Assembly: GCF_000316605.1 (NCBI RefSeq)
Contig: NC_019683.1
Location: forward strand, 3,394,036 to 3,458,035
Source of the DNA: [Leptolyngbya] sp. PCC 7376
GTDB lineage: Bacteria > Cyanobacteriota > Cyanobacteriia > Cyanobacteriales > MRBY01
Direction of reading: 5' to 3'
Length of the DNA stretch: 64,000 nt
Below, piece by piece: positions 34,751 to 44,096 of the stretch. Positions within the stretch are counted from its first letter, which is position 1, and the number at the start of each line of letters is the position of its first letter. The translations under genes were made by a program, and so were the position numbers. The notes under the pieces are model-generated. The model was not told the origin of the DNA, searched no databases, and saw only the letters and a list, made by a program, of their open reading frames with translations.

Positions 34751-36349
34751 CTAGTCATCTTTCATGGAGTCGAGCCAACCTTTAAGTTGTTCGCCAGCAA
34801 TGTCTTTGCCACCGAAACCAAAAGCAAGGGCGATCGCCACAGCGATACCACCAGCAAGGAGACCAAACGCAAGGTTAACAATATTTGTCGCAATACCCAT
34901 TTGCTCAAGGGCCATTGCACCAACGAGAGTCAGAATAATGATGCGAGCTGCCTGACCAAGAATCTTAGACTGACGAGTACCTGAAGACGAAAGCGCACGG
35001 AAGGAAATATTGGAGAAGTAGAGACCTAAAGCAAAGATCAATAACGCAACCAATACCTGTCCGGCGATCGCTAGAAGAATACCAACAACAGAAGTTAACG
35101 CCTCGATTTCAAGTACATCAACCGCAGTGAGTGTTGCGATCAAAAGAATAACGACGAGAGAAACAGTACCCATGACCTGAGAAGGTGTTTTCGCGGGTTT
35201 GCCGTCTTCGCTATTCGCCGGAGTCGCACCGATCATGCTGTCTAGACCCAACCAAGTGAGGACATTATCAAAACCAAAACCAGTTAAGACACTTGTCACC
35301 AATTCAGAAACATAATCACCAACAACATAAGCAAAGGTGAGGATAATTGACGCACCGAGAATCTTCGGTAAGAGCATCAATACTTGATCCAACATGGCGA
35401 TCGCCGGAGTTGAAATTGCCTCGATTTGGGCAACCTCAAATGCGGAAATAGCAACAGGGATCAAGACCAATACGTAAGCGATTGTGCCAAGAATCCAAGA
35501 GAGAGACTGACGACCATCAGTACCAGTCAAACCGAACTTCGCACCAAAAGCATCAGCACCAGTAGCCTTAAGCAGATTGGTAACGAGGCGGCGGACGATC
35601 TGGGCAATAAACCAACCCACAACGCCGATTAGAACTGCGGCAAATAGGTCAGGAAGGATGAGTAGAACTTCATCAACCAAACCTTGTAGGGGAGAGAGAG
35701 TACTCTCTAGACCAAGGGTCTCAAGAATAGGTGTAAGGAAGAAGAAGAAAACGAACCAGTAGAGCGCATTACCAATCGTTTCAGTAACACCAACATCTTC
35801 TTTACCATCGCCATCGAGATCAACCATTTCTTGGTTGAGTCGCTTATCAAGGTCAAAACTACCGAGACCTTTAATGACGATAAGCCTTGCAATTGTTGCA
35901 ACAAGCCACGCTACACCAAGCCACAATGCTGCTCCAAAAAGCTGCGGAACGAAGTTGGTTACTTCGCTGAGGAGCTCGTTGAGGGGAGTGTAAACAGCAT
36001 CAAGCTTAAGGGTTTCAAGAACCGCAACAATCGTAAACAGAATGACAAACCAAAAGGCAGCACCCGCAGCCCATTTTTCAATGGGGAGGTCTGACTTTTC
36101 GCCTGCGCCAGTCACCCAGCCTGCAATTTTGTTGTCTATATCGGTTTTATTTAATAATCCTTGGATAATGGATTTGACAATTAGTGCCACAATCCAGCCC
36201 ACCACCAAAATGGCGATCGCCTTCACAATATTAATAGCGTCTTCACCGAGGAGGTTTTGTAGCTCGGTAGGAAGCGCTTGGAACGCGACTAGTTGAGAAT
36301 GGGGGATTGATGTTGGCACAAAAGAAAGGGATTCAATCATCTGTGACAT
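34751..36349 (-). CDS. Mechanosensitive-channel-related protein with repeated TM-helix motifs
   Basis: 532 residues with about a dozen hydrophobic segments. A motif of the form AxxLVGWxxAxxVxxxI recurs several times (near residues 45-65, 140-160, 235-260 and 340-360), each followed by a polar LLxxxG/GFDxxL segment. This is the conserved TM-helix repeat of a MscS-related family. A canonical beta-domain of MscS is not seen. It probably acts in osmotic adjustment in the inner or thylakoid membrane; that function is inferred. It has its own terminator downstream. Confidence 0.78.
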   Translation of the reverse strand: MSQMIESLSFVPTSIPHSQLVAFQALPTELQNLLGEDAINIVKAIAILVVGWIVALIVKSIIQGLLNKTDIDNKIAGWVTGAGEKSDLPIEKWAAGAAFWFVILFTIVAVLETLKLDAVYTPLNELLSEVTNFVPQLFGAALWLGVAWLVATIARLIVIKGLGSFDLDKRLNQEMVDLDGDGKEDVGVTETIGNALYWFVFFFFLTPILETLGLESTLSPLQGLVDEVLLILPDLFAAVLIGVVGWFIAQIVRRLVTNLLKATGADAFGAKFGLTGTDGRQSLSWILGTIAYVLVLIPVAISAFEVAQIEAISTPAIAMLDQVLMLLPKILGASIILTFAYVVGDYVSELVTSVLTGFGFDNVLTWLGLDSMIGATPANSEDGKPAKTPSQVMGTVSLVVILLIATLTAVDVLEIEALTSVVGILLAIAGQVLVALLIFALGLYFSNISFRALSSSGTRQSKILGQAARIIILTLVGAMALEQMGIATNIVNLAFGLLAGGIAVAIALAFGFGGKDIAGEQLKGWLDSMKDD

Positions 36350-36559
36350 CGTTGTTTATCAACTCAAAATTCGAGTGTTCAATTCAAAAAAAGTTATGGC
36401 TCAGAGACATAGGTACACCTACGTATCATTACCACAAACCTAACGATACAAAGAAGCAGGAGATTATTCACCAGTCAAAAGTCTAAATGTCTGAAATTCG
36501 CTATATTTTGTGTCGTAACTTAAGGAAAATCCATTTTGTCGGTTAAACATCAAGCATTT

Positions 36560-37003
36560 ATGGACGTTTTTGAGCAATCAATTCAGATTAGGGCCAGTGC
36601 AACCTGCATTGAAGAATGTTTCACCGATCTTCCGACAATGCACCGTTGGCTCAATCCAATGCTGCGCTGTGAGCCGATTGGAGAGGAGTGGAGTACGGAT
36701 TTGGATAGTCGCAGTCGATTCTGGTTGCGGATTCCTTTCGTCAATCTTGTGTTAAATAATCGAGTGGTCAAACGGGAACCGGGTTTAATTGTGTGGCAAT
36801 TTTCTGGTTTTTTTCAGGGGCGCGATCGCTGGGAATGTTTACCGAATGAGACAGGGACACAACTTGTCAACCGCTTTCAGTTTGAAATTCCCAATCCGAT
36901 AATTCGGTGGGGCTTTAATGTATTTGCGGCTCGCCTCACAAAAAAAGATATGAAGGCTCAACTACGACGGATTAAAACAATCGCCGAGGCAAATCAACCT
37001 TAG
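36560..37003 (+). CDS. SRPBCC/polyketide-cyclase-like protein
   Basis: 147 residues from the ATG at 36560; a TTG eight codons earlier is less likely. The sequence begins VFEQSIQIRASATCIEECFTDL, has a WLNPMLRCEPIG segment and ends in a long helix, the usual SRPBCC (START-like) lipid or ligand-binding fold. The ligand is unknown. No partner gene is adjacent on this strand. Confidence 0.75.
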   Translation: MDVFEQSIQIRASATCIEECFTDLPTMHRWLNPMLRCEPIGEEWSTDLDSRSRFWLRIPFVNLVLNNRVVKREPGLIVWQFSGFFQGRDRWECLPNETGTQLVNRFQFEIPNPIIRWGFNVFAARLTKKDMKAQLRRIKTIAEANQP

Positions 37004-37074
37004 GTGGCGAATGGTCAGCCTAGGTTTCTGAAAACGTTTAAGATAAAGTCAGCAATATAATTCTTTGAATGTGA

Positions 37075-37347
37075 ATGTATAGTCTCGATCTCACTCTGAA
37101 ATATAGCCCCATGCCCGTTTCTGTCCAACGTAAGGAAGAGGAGGCTGCAAAAGCACTTTACCAATCTGTATTAGATACGATGAAAGCTGGAACTGCCACT
37201 GTCATCGAATTAACTTGTGAGAAGGATGAGGATAAAAAAGTTGCATTCCTGAGCGATCAGATCAGTGCCGTTATTCTCAATAAGCGTAGTGGTGCAGCGG
37301 CTTCCGGTCGGACTCCAGGCTTCTTTGCCACCCAAGGCGCAGAATAA
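37075..37347 (+). CDS. UPF0367 family protein
   Basis: 90 residues. The start MYSLDLTLKYSPMPVSVQRK and the segments VIELTCEKDEDKK and GRTPGFF are characteristic of the cyanobacterial/plastid UPF0367 family. The function is not established. It has its own terminator 22 bases downstream and is probably monocistronic. Confidence 0.9.
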   Translation: MYSLDLTLKYSPMPVSVQRKEEEAAKALYQSVLDTMKAGTATVIELTCEKDEDKKVAFLSDQISAVILNKRSGAAASGRTPGFFATQGAE

Positions 37348-37368
37348 TTTTTTTTAATTTTATTCTGG

Positions 37369-37396
37369 GAGGCTTACCAAGCGTAGGTCTCTTTTT
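37369..37396 (+). terminator. Intrinsic terminator after the UPF0367 gene
   Basis: GAGGCTTAC pairs with GTAGGTCTC (nine pairs including two G-U) around a five-base loop, then five T. Confidence 0.8.
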
Positions 37397-37432
37397 GTTT
37401 TATTTTTATTTTCTCTCTTTTTGCTTTAGCCC

Positions 37433-38101
37433 ATGACTATGCCGGCGATCGCCGTTCAGAATCTCAACTTTAGTTGGCAACCAGACCGTAAAATTCTTGA
37501 CCACTGTAATCTCGATGTTCCTAAGGGTGAATTTTGGATGTTGCTCGGCGCGAATGGTAGCGGCAAATCGACATTATTGCGTATCTTAGCGGGCCTATTA
37601 AAGCCAATATCTGGGGAAGTTGAACTCAGTCAACCTTTAGGGTTTGTCTTCCAAAATCCCGACCACCAACTCGTTATGCCTACCGTGGGTGCAGATGTTG
37701 CTTTTGGATTGGTCGCCGAAAAATTATCGATTAAAGCAACAAAAGAGCGCGTCTCTGAAGCATTAAGTGCTGTCGGACTACAGGCTTTTGCGCGCCGCCC
37801 CATTTATGCCCTCAGCGGTGGTCAAAAACAACGGGTTGCCATCGCCGGGGCGATCGCCCGCCATTGTGAAGTGCTGCTTCTCGACGAACCAACTGCATTA
37901 TTAGATAGCGACACCCAACTCGATTTGGTCAGACAAGTACGTACCCTCGTAAAAGAACGGGGTATGACAGCTTTATGGGTAACCCATCGCCTCGATGAAC
38001 TGGACTATAGCGATGGTGCTTTTTTGCTCGAAAATGGTCGTGTCGTTGAGAAAGGCGACCCTCAAAAATTAAAACACCGTCTCCAAGCCGCTGTTCATTA
38101 A
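37433..38101 (+). CDS. ABC transporter ATP-binding protein, ECF/CbiO-type
   Basis: 222 residues. Walker A is GANGSGKS, the Q-loop VFQNPDHQ, the signature LSGGQ (ALSGGQKQRVAIAGAIA), Walker B EVLLLDEP and the H-loop VTHRLDEL. The QNPDxQ variant is typical of the energy-coupling-factor ATPases for vitamins and metals and their plastid relatives. It is a single gene with no membrane partner, as is common for this group in cyanobacteria, so the substrate is unknown. Confidence 0.88.
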   Translation: MTMPAIAVQNLNFSWQPDRKILDHCNLDVPKGEFWMLLGANGSGKSTLLRILAGLLKPISGEVELSQPLGFVFQNPDHQLVMPTVGADVAFGLVAEKLSIKATKERVSEALSAVGLQAFARRPIYALSGGQKQRVAIAGAIARHCEVLLLDEPTALLDSDTQLDLVRQVRTLVKERGMTALWVTHRLDELDYSDGAFLLENGRVVEKGDPQKLKHRLQAAVH

Positions 38102-38145
38102 ATCAATCACCAAGTTTTTTAGCAGAATTTTTTTATAGTTTCCTT

Positions 38146-38574
38146 ATGCATCTTCGGCTCCGCAAACTCCACCCCGACGCAATTATTCCCCAATATCAAC
38201 ATGAGGGAGATGCAGGAATGGATCTCCATGCCATCGAATCCATGGAGATCGCCCCCCACACCACAGCACTAATCAAAACCGGATTATCCGCAGAAATCCC
38301 TCCCACTACCGAACTCCAAATTCGACCCCGCAGTGGCCTCGCCCTCAAACACAGCATTACTGTGCTCAATACTCCCGGCACCATCGACTCCAACTATCGC
38401 GGTGAAATTGGTGTGATTTTGATTAATCATGGCACCGAAACATTTCAGGTCACCCCTGGTATGCGCATTGCCCAAATGGTGATGAACCCGATCATTCGCG
38501 CCGAAATTACAGAAGTCAACGAACTCTCAGAAACAACGAGAAGTACGGGTGGGTTCGGTTCTACGGGGCGGTAA
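38146..38574 (+). CDS. dut: dUTP diphosphatase
   Basis: 142 residues, normal length. The five conserved motifs are visible: AGMDLHAIE, RPRSGLALKHS, NTPGTIDSNYRGEI, MRIAQMV and the flexible C-terminal RSTGGFGSTGR. It converts dUTP to dUMP and pyrophosphate in the cytoplasm as a trimer. It follows the ABC ATPase gene by 44 bases on the same strand. Confidence 0.95.
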   Translation: MHLRLRKLHPDAIIPQYQHEGDAGMDLHAIESMEIAPHTTALIKTGLSAEIPPTTELQIRPRSGLALKHSITVLNTPGTIDSNYRGEIGVILINHGTETFQVTPGMRIAQMVMNPIIRAEITEVNELSETTRSTGGFGSTGR

Positions 38575-38638
38575 ATCATCAAAACTCTAAGTTAAATTAG
38601 ATTAATAGCGCAGGTGGCAATAGGTTGCGGACAGACCA

Positions 38639-39625
38639 ATGAACTTATCTTTATTTTTGGGTGTAATCTTCGGGAGCATTGGCTCATTTGCTATTCTCCA
38701 AACCCTCCATAAAAAAGAGGTTATTAAGCTCAAGCGATATTTCTCAAATCAGCAAGAAACCTACACCGAAGAATTACAGCAAAAAGCAGAATCATATGAT
38801 CAGCTCATCAACGATCAAGAAGCTTGTTACATTGCAGAGATACACCAGCTAGAGCAACACCTCAAGCAACAAACAAAAGCAAAAGAAGAGCTCGCACGCC
38901 AGCTCAAACAAGTTCAATCCCATGAAGAATTAGTCAGTGGTCAACAAGAAAATCAAACTGCCGAAATACAGTCGCTACAGCTGCAACTTCATCAAGAAAT
39001 AGCAGAGAAAGAAAATATCTTATTGCAACTAGAAAAAGAAAAAGAGAAAACTCAAGCTCGCCAAAGAGAACTCAGAAAAAGCAATAAAGATATTGACGAA
39101 ATTCTTGAAGCACTAGAACAAGACCAAAAAATCATCCTTGAAAATAAAGACCTCGAAATCCTTACATTACAGGAACAGAATAGAGATCTAGCCATTAATC
39201 TGGAGCAATTAAAAGTCGAATTATTCACCCTAAAACAAAATCGTCAATCTAACGCTTCAGGAAGTGGCAATGCGGAAGATTCTGGCTGGACAACAGATCA
39301 AATTACAGAGCTTCTGAAAAGCTTATTTCCCGACATCGTTTTATTGCGCGACTCCATTGCTATCTTGACTTCACAACCCGAAAATCTCGTAAAGCTCATT
39401 ACAGCCATTAAGGATATTTACGATGGGCATCCCTACTCCCCAACGAAAGTACGGGCAACGGATAAAAAATGGACAGAATGTCGTGTACCTCACATTAATT
39501 TGATGCGGATTTATTTCCAGAAGTGCAAAAAAGAATCAGGCTATCAAATTTTAATTTCACCCAAGAAAAATCAAAAAAGCCAAGATCAAGATTATGAATG
39601 GCTCAAAGGTCATCAGGCTTGTTAG
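38639..39625 (+). CDS. Membrane-anchored coiled-coil protein of unknown function
   Basis: 328 residues. A short N-terminal membrane segment (about residues 3-22) is followed by a long charged coiled coil (about 28-205, rich in Gln/Glu/Lys with repeated QL and EL heptads). After it comes a Ser/Gly linker and a compact C-terminal domain (about 220-328) with LFPDIVLLRDSIAIL. It is not recognised as a known family. The C-terminal region may be a small enzymatic or binding fold. Its stop overlaps the stop of the convergent OsmC gene. Confidence 0.65.
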   Translation: MNLSLFLGVIFGSIGSFAILQTLHKKEVIKLKRYFSNQQETYTEELQQKAESYDQLINDQEACYIAEIHQLEQHLKQQTKAKEELARQLKQVQSHEELVSGQQENQTAEIQSLQLQLHQEIAEKENILLQLEKEKEKTQARQRELRKSNKDIDEILEALEQDQKIILENKDLEILTLQEQNRDLAINLEQLKVELFTLKQNRQSNASGSGNAEDSGWTTDQITELLKSLFPDIVLLRDSIAILTSQPENLVKLITAIKDIYDGHPYSPTKVRATDKKWTECRVPHINLMRIYFQKCKKESGYQILISPKKNQKSQDQDYEWLKGHQAC

Positions 39626-40017
39626 GACTCCACTAATGTTGTCTCAATGGTGACTTGTTCTGATAGAAAACGATGCACTGGACAGCGATCGCCAATTTCT
39701 CTGAGACGTTCTTTTTGGGCAGTATCTAAATCCCCTTCAATGGTTAATTCAGCGCGAACTACAGACTTCTTATCTTTTGAGCCTTGATAATCAATCTGAA
39801 CATCAACTTTTTCGAGCAGCCATTTTTTTCGTTCCGCATACATCCGAATCGTAATTGCCTTACAGGAAGCCAATCCTGCTAAAACGTATTCCATCGGAGT
39901 GGGGCCTTTGTCATTACCACCAATACTTTCGGGTTCATCTGCAATCAGCTTAAAATTTCGGATCTGAACGTCTTGTCCGTAGCGATCGCCGTTAGAAGAA
40001 ACATTTACGGTTGCCAT
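39622..40017 (-). CDS. OsmC/Ohr-family protein
   Basis: 131 residues. An OsmC-type fold is supported by PTPMEYVLAGLASCKAITIRMYAE, with its redox cysteine, and by GDRCPVHRFLSE, with the second cysteine. OsmC/Ohr proteins reduce organic hydroperoxides or act in stress. It follows the double-cupin gene by 45 bases on the minus strand and belongs to a TetR-SDR-cupin-OsmC cluster. Confidence 0.88.
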   Translation of the reverse strand: MATVNVSSNGDRYGQDVQIRNFKLIADEPESIGGNDKGPTPMEYVLAGLASCKAITIRMYAERKKWLLEKVDVQIDYQGSKDKKSVVRAELTIEGDLDTAQKERLREIGDRCPVHRFLSEQVTIETTLVES

Positions 40018-40062
40018 AGTGAATCTGCTCCAAATGTTTGTGAGTATCCGAGTGGATGAACT

Positions 40063-40716
40063 TTAGGACAGGTGCCCAGTTTTTACATAGATGATGCAAC
40101 CTTCATCACTAAAGGGTGTGTGAATGCTGTTGGGTGGATTACGGAGCCAAGTTCCTTTGGGATAAATACCTTGCTCATCGGCAAATGTCCCTTCGAGCAC
40201 CAAAATTTCTTCGCCGCCCCAATGTCGATGGGTTTGAAATTTTGTACCGGGTTCCCATTTCACTAGGGCAACATTTTCAGTGCCATGGGCATGGAGTGGC
40301 AAAACACTTAAGCCTTGAACCATACCGGGCAGCCAGTGTTCAGTATTTGTATTAATCGCTTTCTGTTGATCGTCTTCTGGGGACATTTGCCAGAGCTTCA
40401 CGAAAATAGTACAGCCATCTTTGCTGAAGGGGGCATGACTCGAATCAACAGGATTACGGACATAGGTACCTGCGGAATAATCGCCATGTTCATCGGAGAA
40501 CGTTCCTTCGACGACAAAAAATTCTTCACCACCGCCATGGGTATGGGCAGTAAAATAACTACCAGGTTCATATTTCACAAGAGATGTTGCTCGTGCAACT
40601 TCTGCTCCATCTCGATCTAACATCCGCCTCCGCACGCCTTGCATGGGTGAATCTTGCCAATCTAGTTGATTTGTTTCTAAAACGACTCGTTGATTAAAAT
40701 CTGCGTTAATTTTCAT
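40063..40716 (-). CDS. Double-cupin protein (ChrR-like cupin)
   Basis: 217 residues with two cupin repeats. Each has a HTHGGGEEFFVVEG or HRHWGGEEILVLEG motif with His/Glu metal ligands, then SSHAPF or SIHTPFS. The repeats resemble the cupin of ChrR anti-sigma factors but there is no anti-sigma zinc domain. The function is unknown; metal-dependent binding of a small molecule is likely. It lies between the SDR and OsmC genes on the same strand. Confidence 0.8.
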   Translation of the reverse strand: MKINADFNQRVVLETNQLDWQDSPMQGVRRRMLDRDGAEVARATSLVKYEPGSYFTAHTHGGGEEFFVVEGTFSDEHGDYSAGTYVRNPVDSSHAPFSKDGCTIFVKLWQMSPEDDQQKAINTNTEHWLPGMVQGLSVLPLHAHGTENVALVKWEPGTKFQTHRHWGGEEILVLEGTFADEQGIYPKGTWLRNPPNSIHTPFSDEGCIIYVKTGHLS

Positions 40717-40802
40717 GATTTTCTGAATCCAATTGGCCTGAAATTGTGAATCTAATTGTGCAAGGGCATTCCGCGAATCCCCCTATTGTCTTGAATCTAG
40801 CT

Positions 40803-41585
40803 TTAGTTGTATTGATTACGTCCGGCCATTACACCGCCATCCACATCCCAAATTGCACCTGTGACCCATGCTGCTTTTTCTGAGAGTAAAAAGGCGATCG
40901 CCTGAGCGACGTCATCGGAAGTTCCCACTCGCCCGATGGGATGAAAAGTATTAAAGCCCTGGAGAGCATCATGGACTTGCTCTTTGGGAATAAAGCCTTC
41001 GTAAATGGGGGTTTCGACAACGGCAGGGGAAACCGCATTTACTCGGATTTTATGTTCGGCTAACTCCATCGCGAGGTTTTGGGTGAGAGAATGTAATCCA
41101 GCTTTTGCCATCGAATATGCAGACGAAGGAGTCGCTTGCACAGCTTGCTTTGCCCACATCGAACCGACATTAACAATGGCTCCAGCAGTCTTTTGATTCA
41201 CAATATTTTTGGCGATCGCCTGAGTGACAAAAAAGGTAGCTTTGTTGAGATCGAGATACAGATCATAGTCGGCCTCCTCATACTCTAAAAATGATTTTGG
41301 CAGAAATACTCCAGCCGCATTAACAAGCAAAGTCGCATCGGCATGGTTTTGCTGGAGATTTTCAAGGAGAGCTTGGCGATCGCCAGGATTAACGATATCG
41401 GCCTGAATGCCAATCGCTTGGCCATATTTCGAGAGGTCGGCGATCGCATTATCCAGTTTTTCTCGATTGCGACCAATAATTACCGCGACACCACCTTGCT
41501 CGACAACAAGCTTGGCTGTGGCCTTGCCCATACCGCTTGTACCACCGACAACGATTAGTTTTTGATTTGCGAATTCTTGAGACAT
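40803..41585 (-). CDS. Short-chain dehydrogenase/reductase
   Basis: 260 residues. NAD(P) binding site [16 protein letters not shown] segment (NAAGVFLPK); catalytic YSMAK with the serine upstream. It is a cytoplasmic SDR of unknown substrate. A 16-base operator (41611-41626) lies 26-41 bases upstream of the start and matches the site ahead of the TetR gene, so it is probably controlled by that repressor. Confidence 0.9.
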   Translation of the reverse strand: MSQEFANQKLIVVGGTSGMGKATAKLVVEQGGVAVIIGRNREKLDNAIADLSKYGQAIGIQADIVNPGDRQALLENLQQNHADATLLVNAAGVFLPKSFLEYEEADYDLYLDLNKATFFVTQAIAKNIVNQKTAGAIVNVGSMWAKQAVQATPSSAYSMAKAGLHSLTQNLAMELAEHKIRVNAVSPAVVETPIYEGFIPKEQVHDALQGFNTFHPIGRVGTSDDVAQAIAFLLSEKAAWVTGAIWDVDGGVMAGRNQYN

Positions 41586-41610
41586 AACAAAAACCTCTTT
41601 TTTGATTTAT

Positions 41611-41626
41611 TACCTACTAGAAGGTA
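41611..41626. promoter_or_regulatory. TetR-type operator upstream of the SDR gene
   Basis: TACCTACTAGAAGGTA, an imperfect palindrome (TACCTWCTAG with AAGGTA). It matches the reverse complement of the site upstream of the TetR gene at 15 of 16 positions. Confidence 0.78.
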
Positions 41627-41685
41627 GATGGATGTATAAAAAAAATATCTGAATTTCTAAAGCGCTATTAAAAAGCTCGAAAAAT

Positions 41686-42264
41686 TCAGTATTGGAGAGA
41701 AAACTTAGCTGCCAATAATGGTCTGACGATGTTGTCAAAGGTTTCGGCTGGGTTCGCTGAAGAACGAGCAATAAGCTGTGAGCCTTGCAATAAAGCAATT
41801 AGGCCTTTTGCTTCCGCCTGTGCTGAAGGACGACAAGCCCAAAGTCTATTGCTTTCGCCTTTTTGAAGTAATTCGGTCAGCCAAGTTTCAGTTTCTTGAA
41901 AAAAAGCTTGAATCTCTTCTTTGGTCGCCTCGGGCAAAACCGCAAAGTCAGCGGACAACATGGCGCACAGACAAATTTGTTTTTTGTCGAGGCCATCTCG
42001 ATACAAACCCACAAATTGCATGAGCCGAATATCAAGGCGCTCTGAATAGTGAGAAATCCAATCACAATCGCGACTCATATTCGCTCGGTAACGCTGGACA
42101 AGCGATCGCACGAGGTCATCTTTTGACGCGAAATGGTAGTGGATACTCGCCTTCCGAATACCGACTTCCGCCGCAATATCGGCATAACTAAAGGCGCTAT
42201 AGCCACGGTTACGCACCATATCTTGGGCAACATCGAGTATTTTGAGAGCTGTTTTATTCTCCAT
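41686..42264 (-). CDS. TetR/AcrR-family transcriptional regulator
   Basis: 192 residues from the ATG at 42264; an earlier ATG at 42282 would place the start inside the operator, so the later one is preferred. The N-terminal helix-turn-helix reads NRGYSAFSYADIAAEVGIRKASIHYHF, followed by a ligand-binding helical domain. It probably represses its own gene and the SDR gene through the two operators. The inducer is unknown. Confidence 0.88.
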   Translation of the reverse strand: MENKTALKILDVAQDMVRNRGYSAFSYADIAAEVGIRKASIHYHFASKDDLVRSLVQRYRANMSRDCDWISHYSERLDIRLMQFVGLYRDGLDKKQICLCAMLSADFAVLPEATKEEIQAFFQETETWLTELLQKGESNRLWACRPSAQAEAKGLIALLQGSQLIARSSANPAETFDNIVRPLLAAKFSLQY

Positions 42265-42276
42265 AAATCCATTGTT

Positions 42277-42292
42277 TACCATCTAGTAGGTA
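42277..42292. promoter_or_regulatory. TetR-type operator upstream of the TetR gene
   Basis: TACCATCTAGTAGGTA; the reverse complement TACCTACTAGATGGTA differs by one base from the site at 41611. It lies 13-28 bases upstream of the TetR start, suitable for autorepression. Confidence 0.78.
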
Positions 42293-42377
42293 AATGTCAA
42301 CAAGCTGAATGAATTGATTGGGCGATCGCCATGGTGTTCGTATTTCTCAATCTTGAACTCCGAAAATTTTGCCTAAA

Positions 42378-42414
42378 ACAAAAAAACCTCCCGAGAACAA
42401 ATTCTCAAGAGGTT
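42378..42414 (-). terminator. Intrinsic terminator of the rod-linker gene
   Basis: On the minus strand AACCTC-TTGAGAA and TTCTCGGGAGGTT form a hairpin with an internal mismatch, followed by seven T. It lies about 50 bases after the linker stop. Confidence 0.8.
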
Positions 42415-42466
42415 ATCAATATTCAAAATCACTATACTTATCGAACAACTAAATTACAGCTCAAGA

Positions 42467-43261
42467 TTAGGAGAGCTCAGTAATATTGATGACAATGCTT
42501 CCACCTTTAGTCAAAGACTTAATAGCCTGTGACATCTGACTGTAGCTAACTACACGTTCTTGCTTAGAACGCTTTGCTAAGCTGGCAGAAGACTTGGAGC
42601 TAGAGTAAGCTATGCGGAAACGCTTGCCAGAGTTACCATAGTTTGCTCCATTACCAGTCAGCAGTGGCTGAATTGCAGTGGCTGTATTTGCGGCAATTGA
42701 TGTGATCAACTGTGCATCTCTTCCACTGTCATTCGTTGCTGAACCTCGAAGCAGTGAGAACATACGATTGAAGCTGTCATTGCTTAAACCAGTCTGAGTT
42801 TTAATGCCACGGGGACTAGGAACAACATTCTCACCAAAGTTGGAGAGATATTCGTTGCTACTGAGATATGAATCAATCTCTGCATCGTATCCCTCTGTGT
42901 TATAGAGAATGACATGCTCTCTAATCTCATCTTGGCTCTGAGGTGCACGCCCCAAAAGATGCTTGAAATTTAATTCAATAAAGCGATATTGGGATGAAGA
43001 ATAAAAGAAAAGCGATTTATAAAGTTCAGACTGGGCTACCGATCGAACAAATTCGCGGACTGTTATATCACCATTGCGAAGCAATGCTTCTGCACTAGCA
43101 AAATTCTCAGTTTCCATGAGATGCTGATTGCCTAAGACTTGCTTATAAACAGCATTGACAACTTGCTGTAAATCACTCTCTGGTGCATTAGGCCGCAATT
43201 CTAAGGGAGAGCCTTCAAAAGCGTCTAAACCAAGAGTTGCAGAATTATTTAGATTTCCCAC
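42467..43261 (-). CDS. Phycobilisome rod linker polypeptide (CpcC-like)
   Basis: 264 residues. The N-terminal linker domain (about residues 20-155) carries PLELRPNAPESDLQQVVNA, NGDITVREFVRSVA and RFIELNFKHLLGRAP, close to phycocyanin rod linkers. A C-terminal CpcD-like domain (about 205-264, from KRFRIAYSS to GGSIVINITEL) is the rod-capping type. It links phycocyanin or phycoerythrin hexamers into rods. It is solitary here, with no phycobiliprotein gene adjacent and a ~730-base upstream region, so it may be a condition-specific linker. Whether it is a phycocyanin or phycoerythrin linker cannot be decided from sequence by eye. Confidence 0.85.
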   Translation of the reverse strand: MGNLNNSATLGLDAFEGSPLELRPNAPESDLQQVVNAVYKQVLGNQHLMETENFASAEALLRNGDITVREFVRSVAQSELYKSLFFYSSSQYRFIELNFKHLLGRAPQSQDEIREHVILYNTEGYDAEIDSYLSSNEYLSNFGENVVPSPRGIKTQTGLSNDSFNRMFSLLRGSATNDSGRDAQLITSIAANTATAIQPLLTGNGANYGNSGKRFRIAYSSSKSSASLAKRSKQERVVSYSQMSQAIKSLTKGGSIVINITELS

Positions 43262-43991
43262 AGGTTTTCTCCGTATAAGGTTACAGTGCGAGAAAAAGCG
43301 TCAAGCATTTATTTCTCCTCGTACTTTATAAATTAATGAGTTAGTGAAAAAAATTCGTAAAATCAGAGAATTATAGTGTGTACTGTTTCCAGGAAACTAC
43401 AAGCTTCTCTTGGCTATGAACAGTATCGAAAGACTTTTTGAAATACTTTAATTCCTTGGGACTAAGCAATATAACTTTACACAAAAAACAATGAGTCTTG
43501 TATCTAAAAGCACAGCAGTAATGGGTTCCACAAGCAGACTTCAGACCTTAAGCGCAAGTATATAATGTTTGAGACAATTCATTAGGCAAATCAATTACAA
43601 GTAGCTTAAATATCTCTTTCAAAATCCACTGCATTGAGAAAAACGCTCTGCTTTTCATAGGTTTATTAGGTTATATACATTACTTATCAGTTAAACGGAT
43701 ATAGTCTCATGATTACTAATACAAGACAGAGGTAATCGAAGAAAGCAAATTTAGTGACATCGCGATTACTATTAAAAATAAAAATTTCGGCAAAATCTTT
43801 GATATCAAAGATCGCGATAACTGTCTTGGGAATTAGCAATTGGTGGGTATTTATCCATGAGGCAGAATAAGAGATTTAGGTCTTGACTCAAGCAATATCA
43901 ACAAACAAAAAACGAATTTTTAGGTTGTTCAATACAGCCTCTGGAAAGGGACTTTCAAGAAGTTGAGGCTCTAATTTTTCATATGGTGTAA
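43262..43991. other. Long non-coding region upstream of the rod linker gene
   Basis: About 730 bases, AT-rich, with no convincing frame and almost no HIP1 sites. It presumably holds the linker promoter and a long 5' leader or a small RNA. I see no named RNA family. Confidence 0.4.
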
Positions 43992-44096
43992 ATCTTATGT
44001 GAGAGGCGCGATTCGTTATTTAATCCAGACAAGTTATCTCTCCAGATTCTTGGGCGATCGTCCAAGAATCTGTGTATTCCAGTTTTTCTAGGGGTA

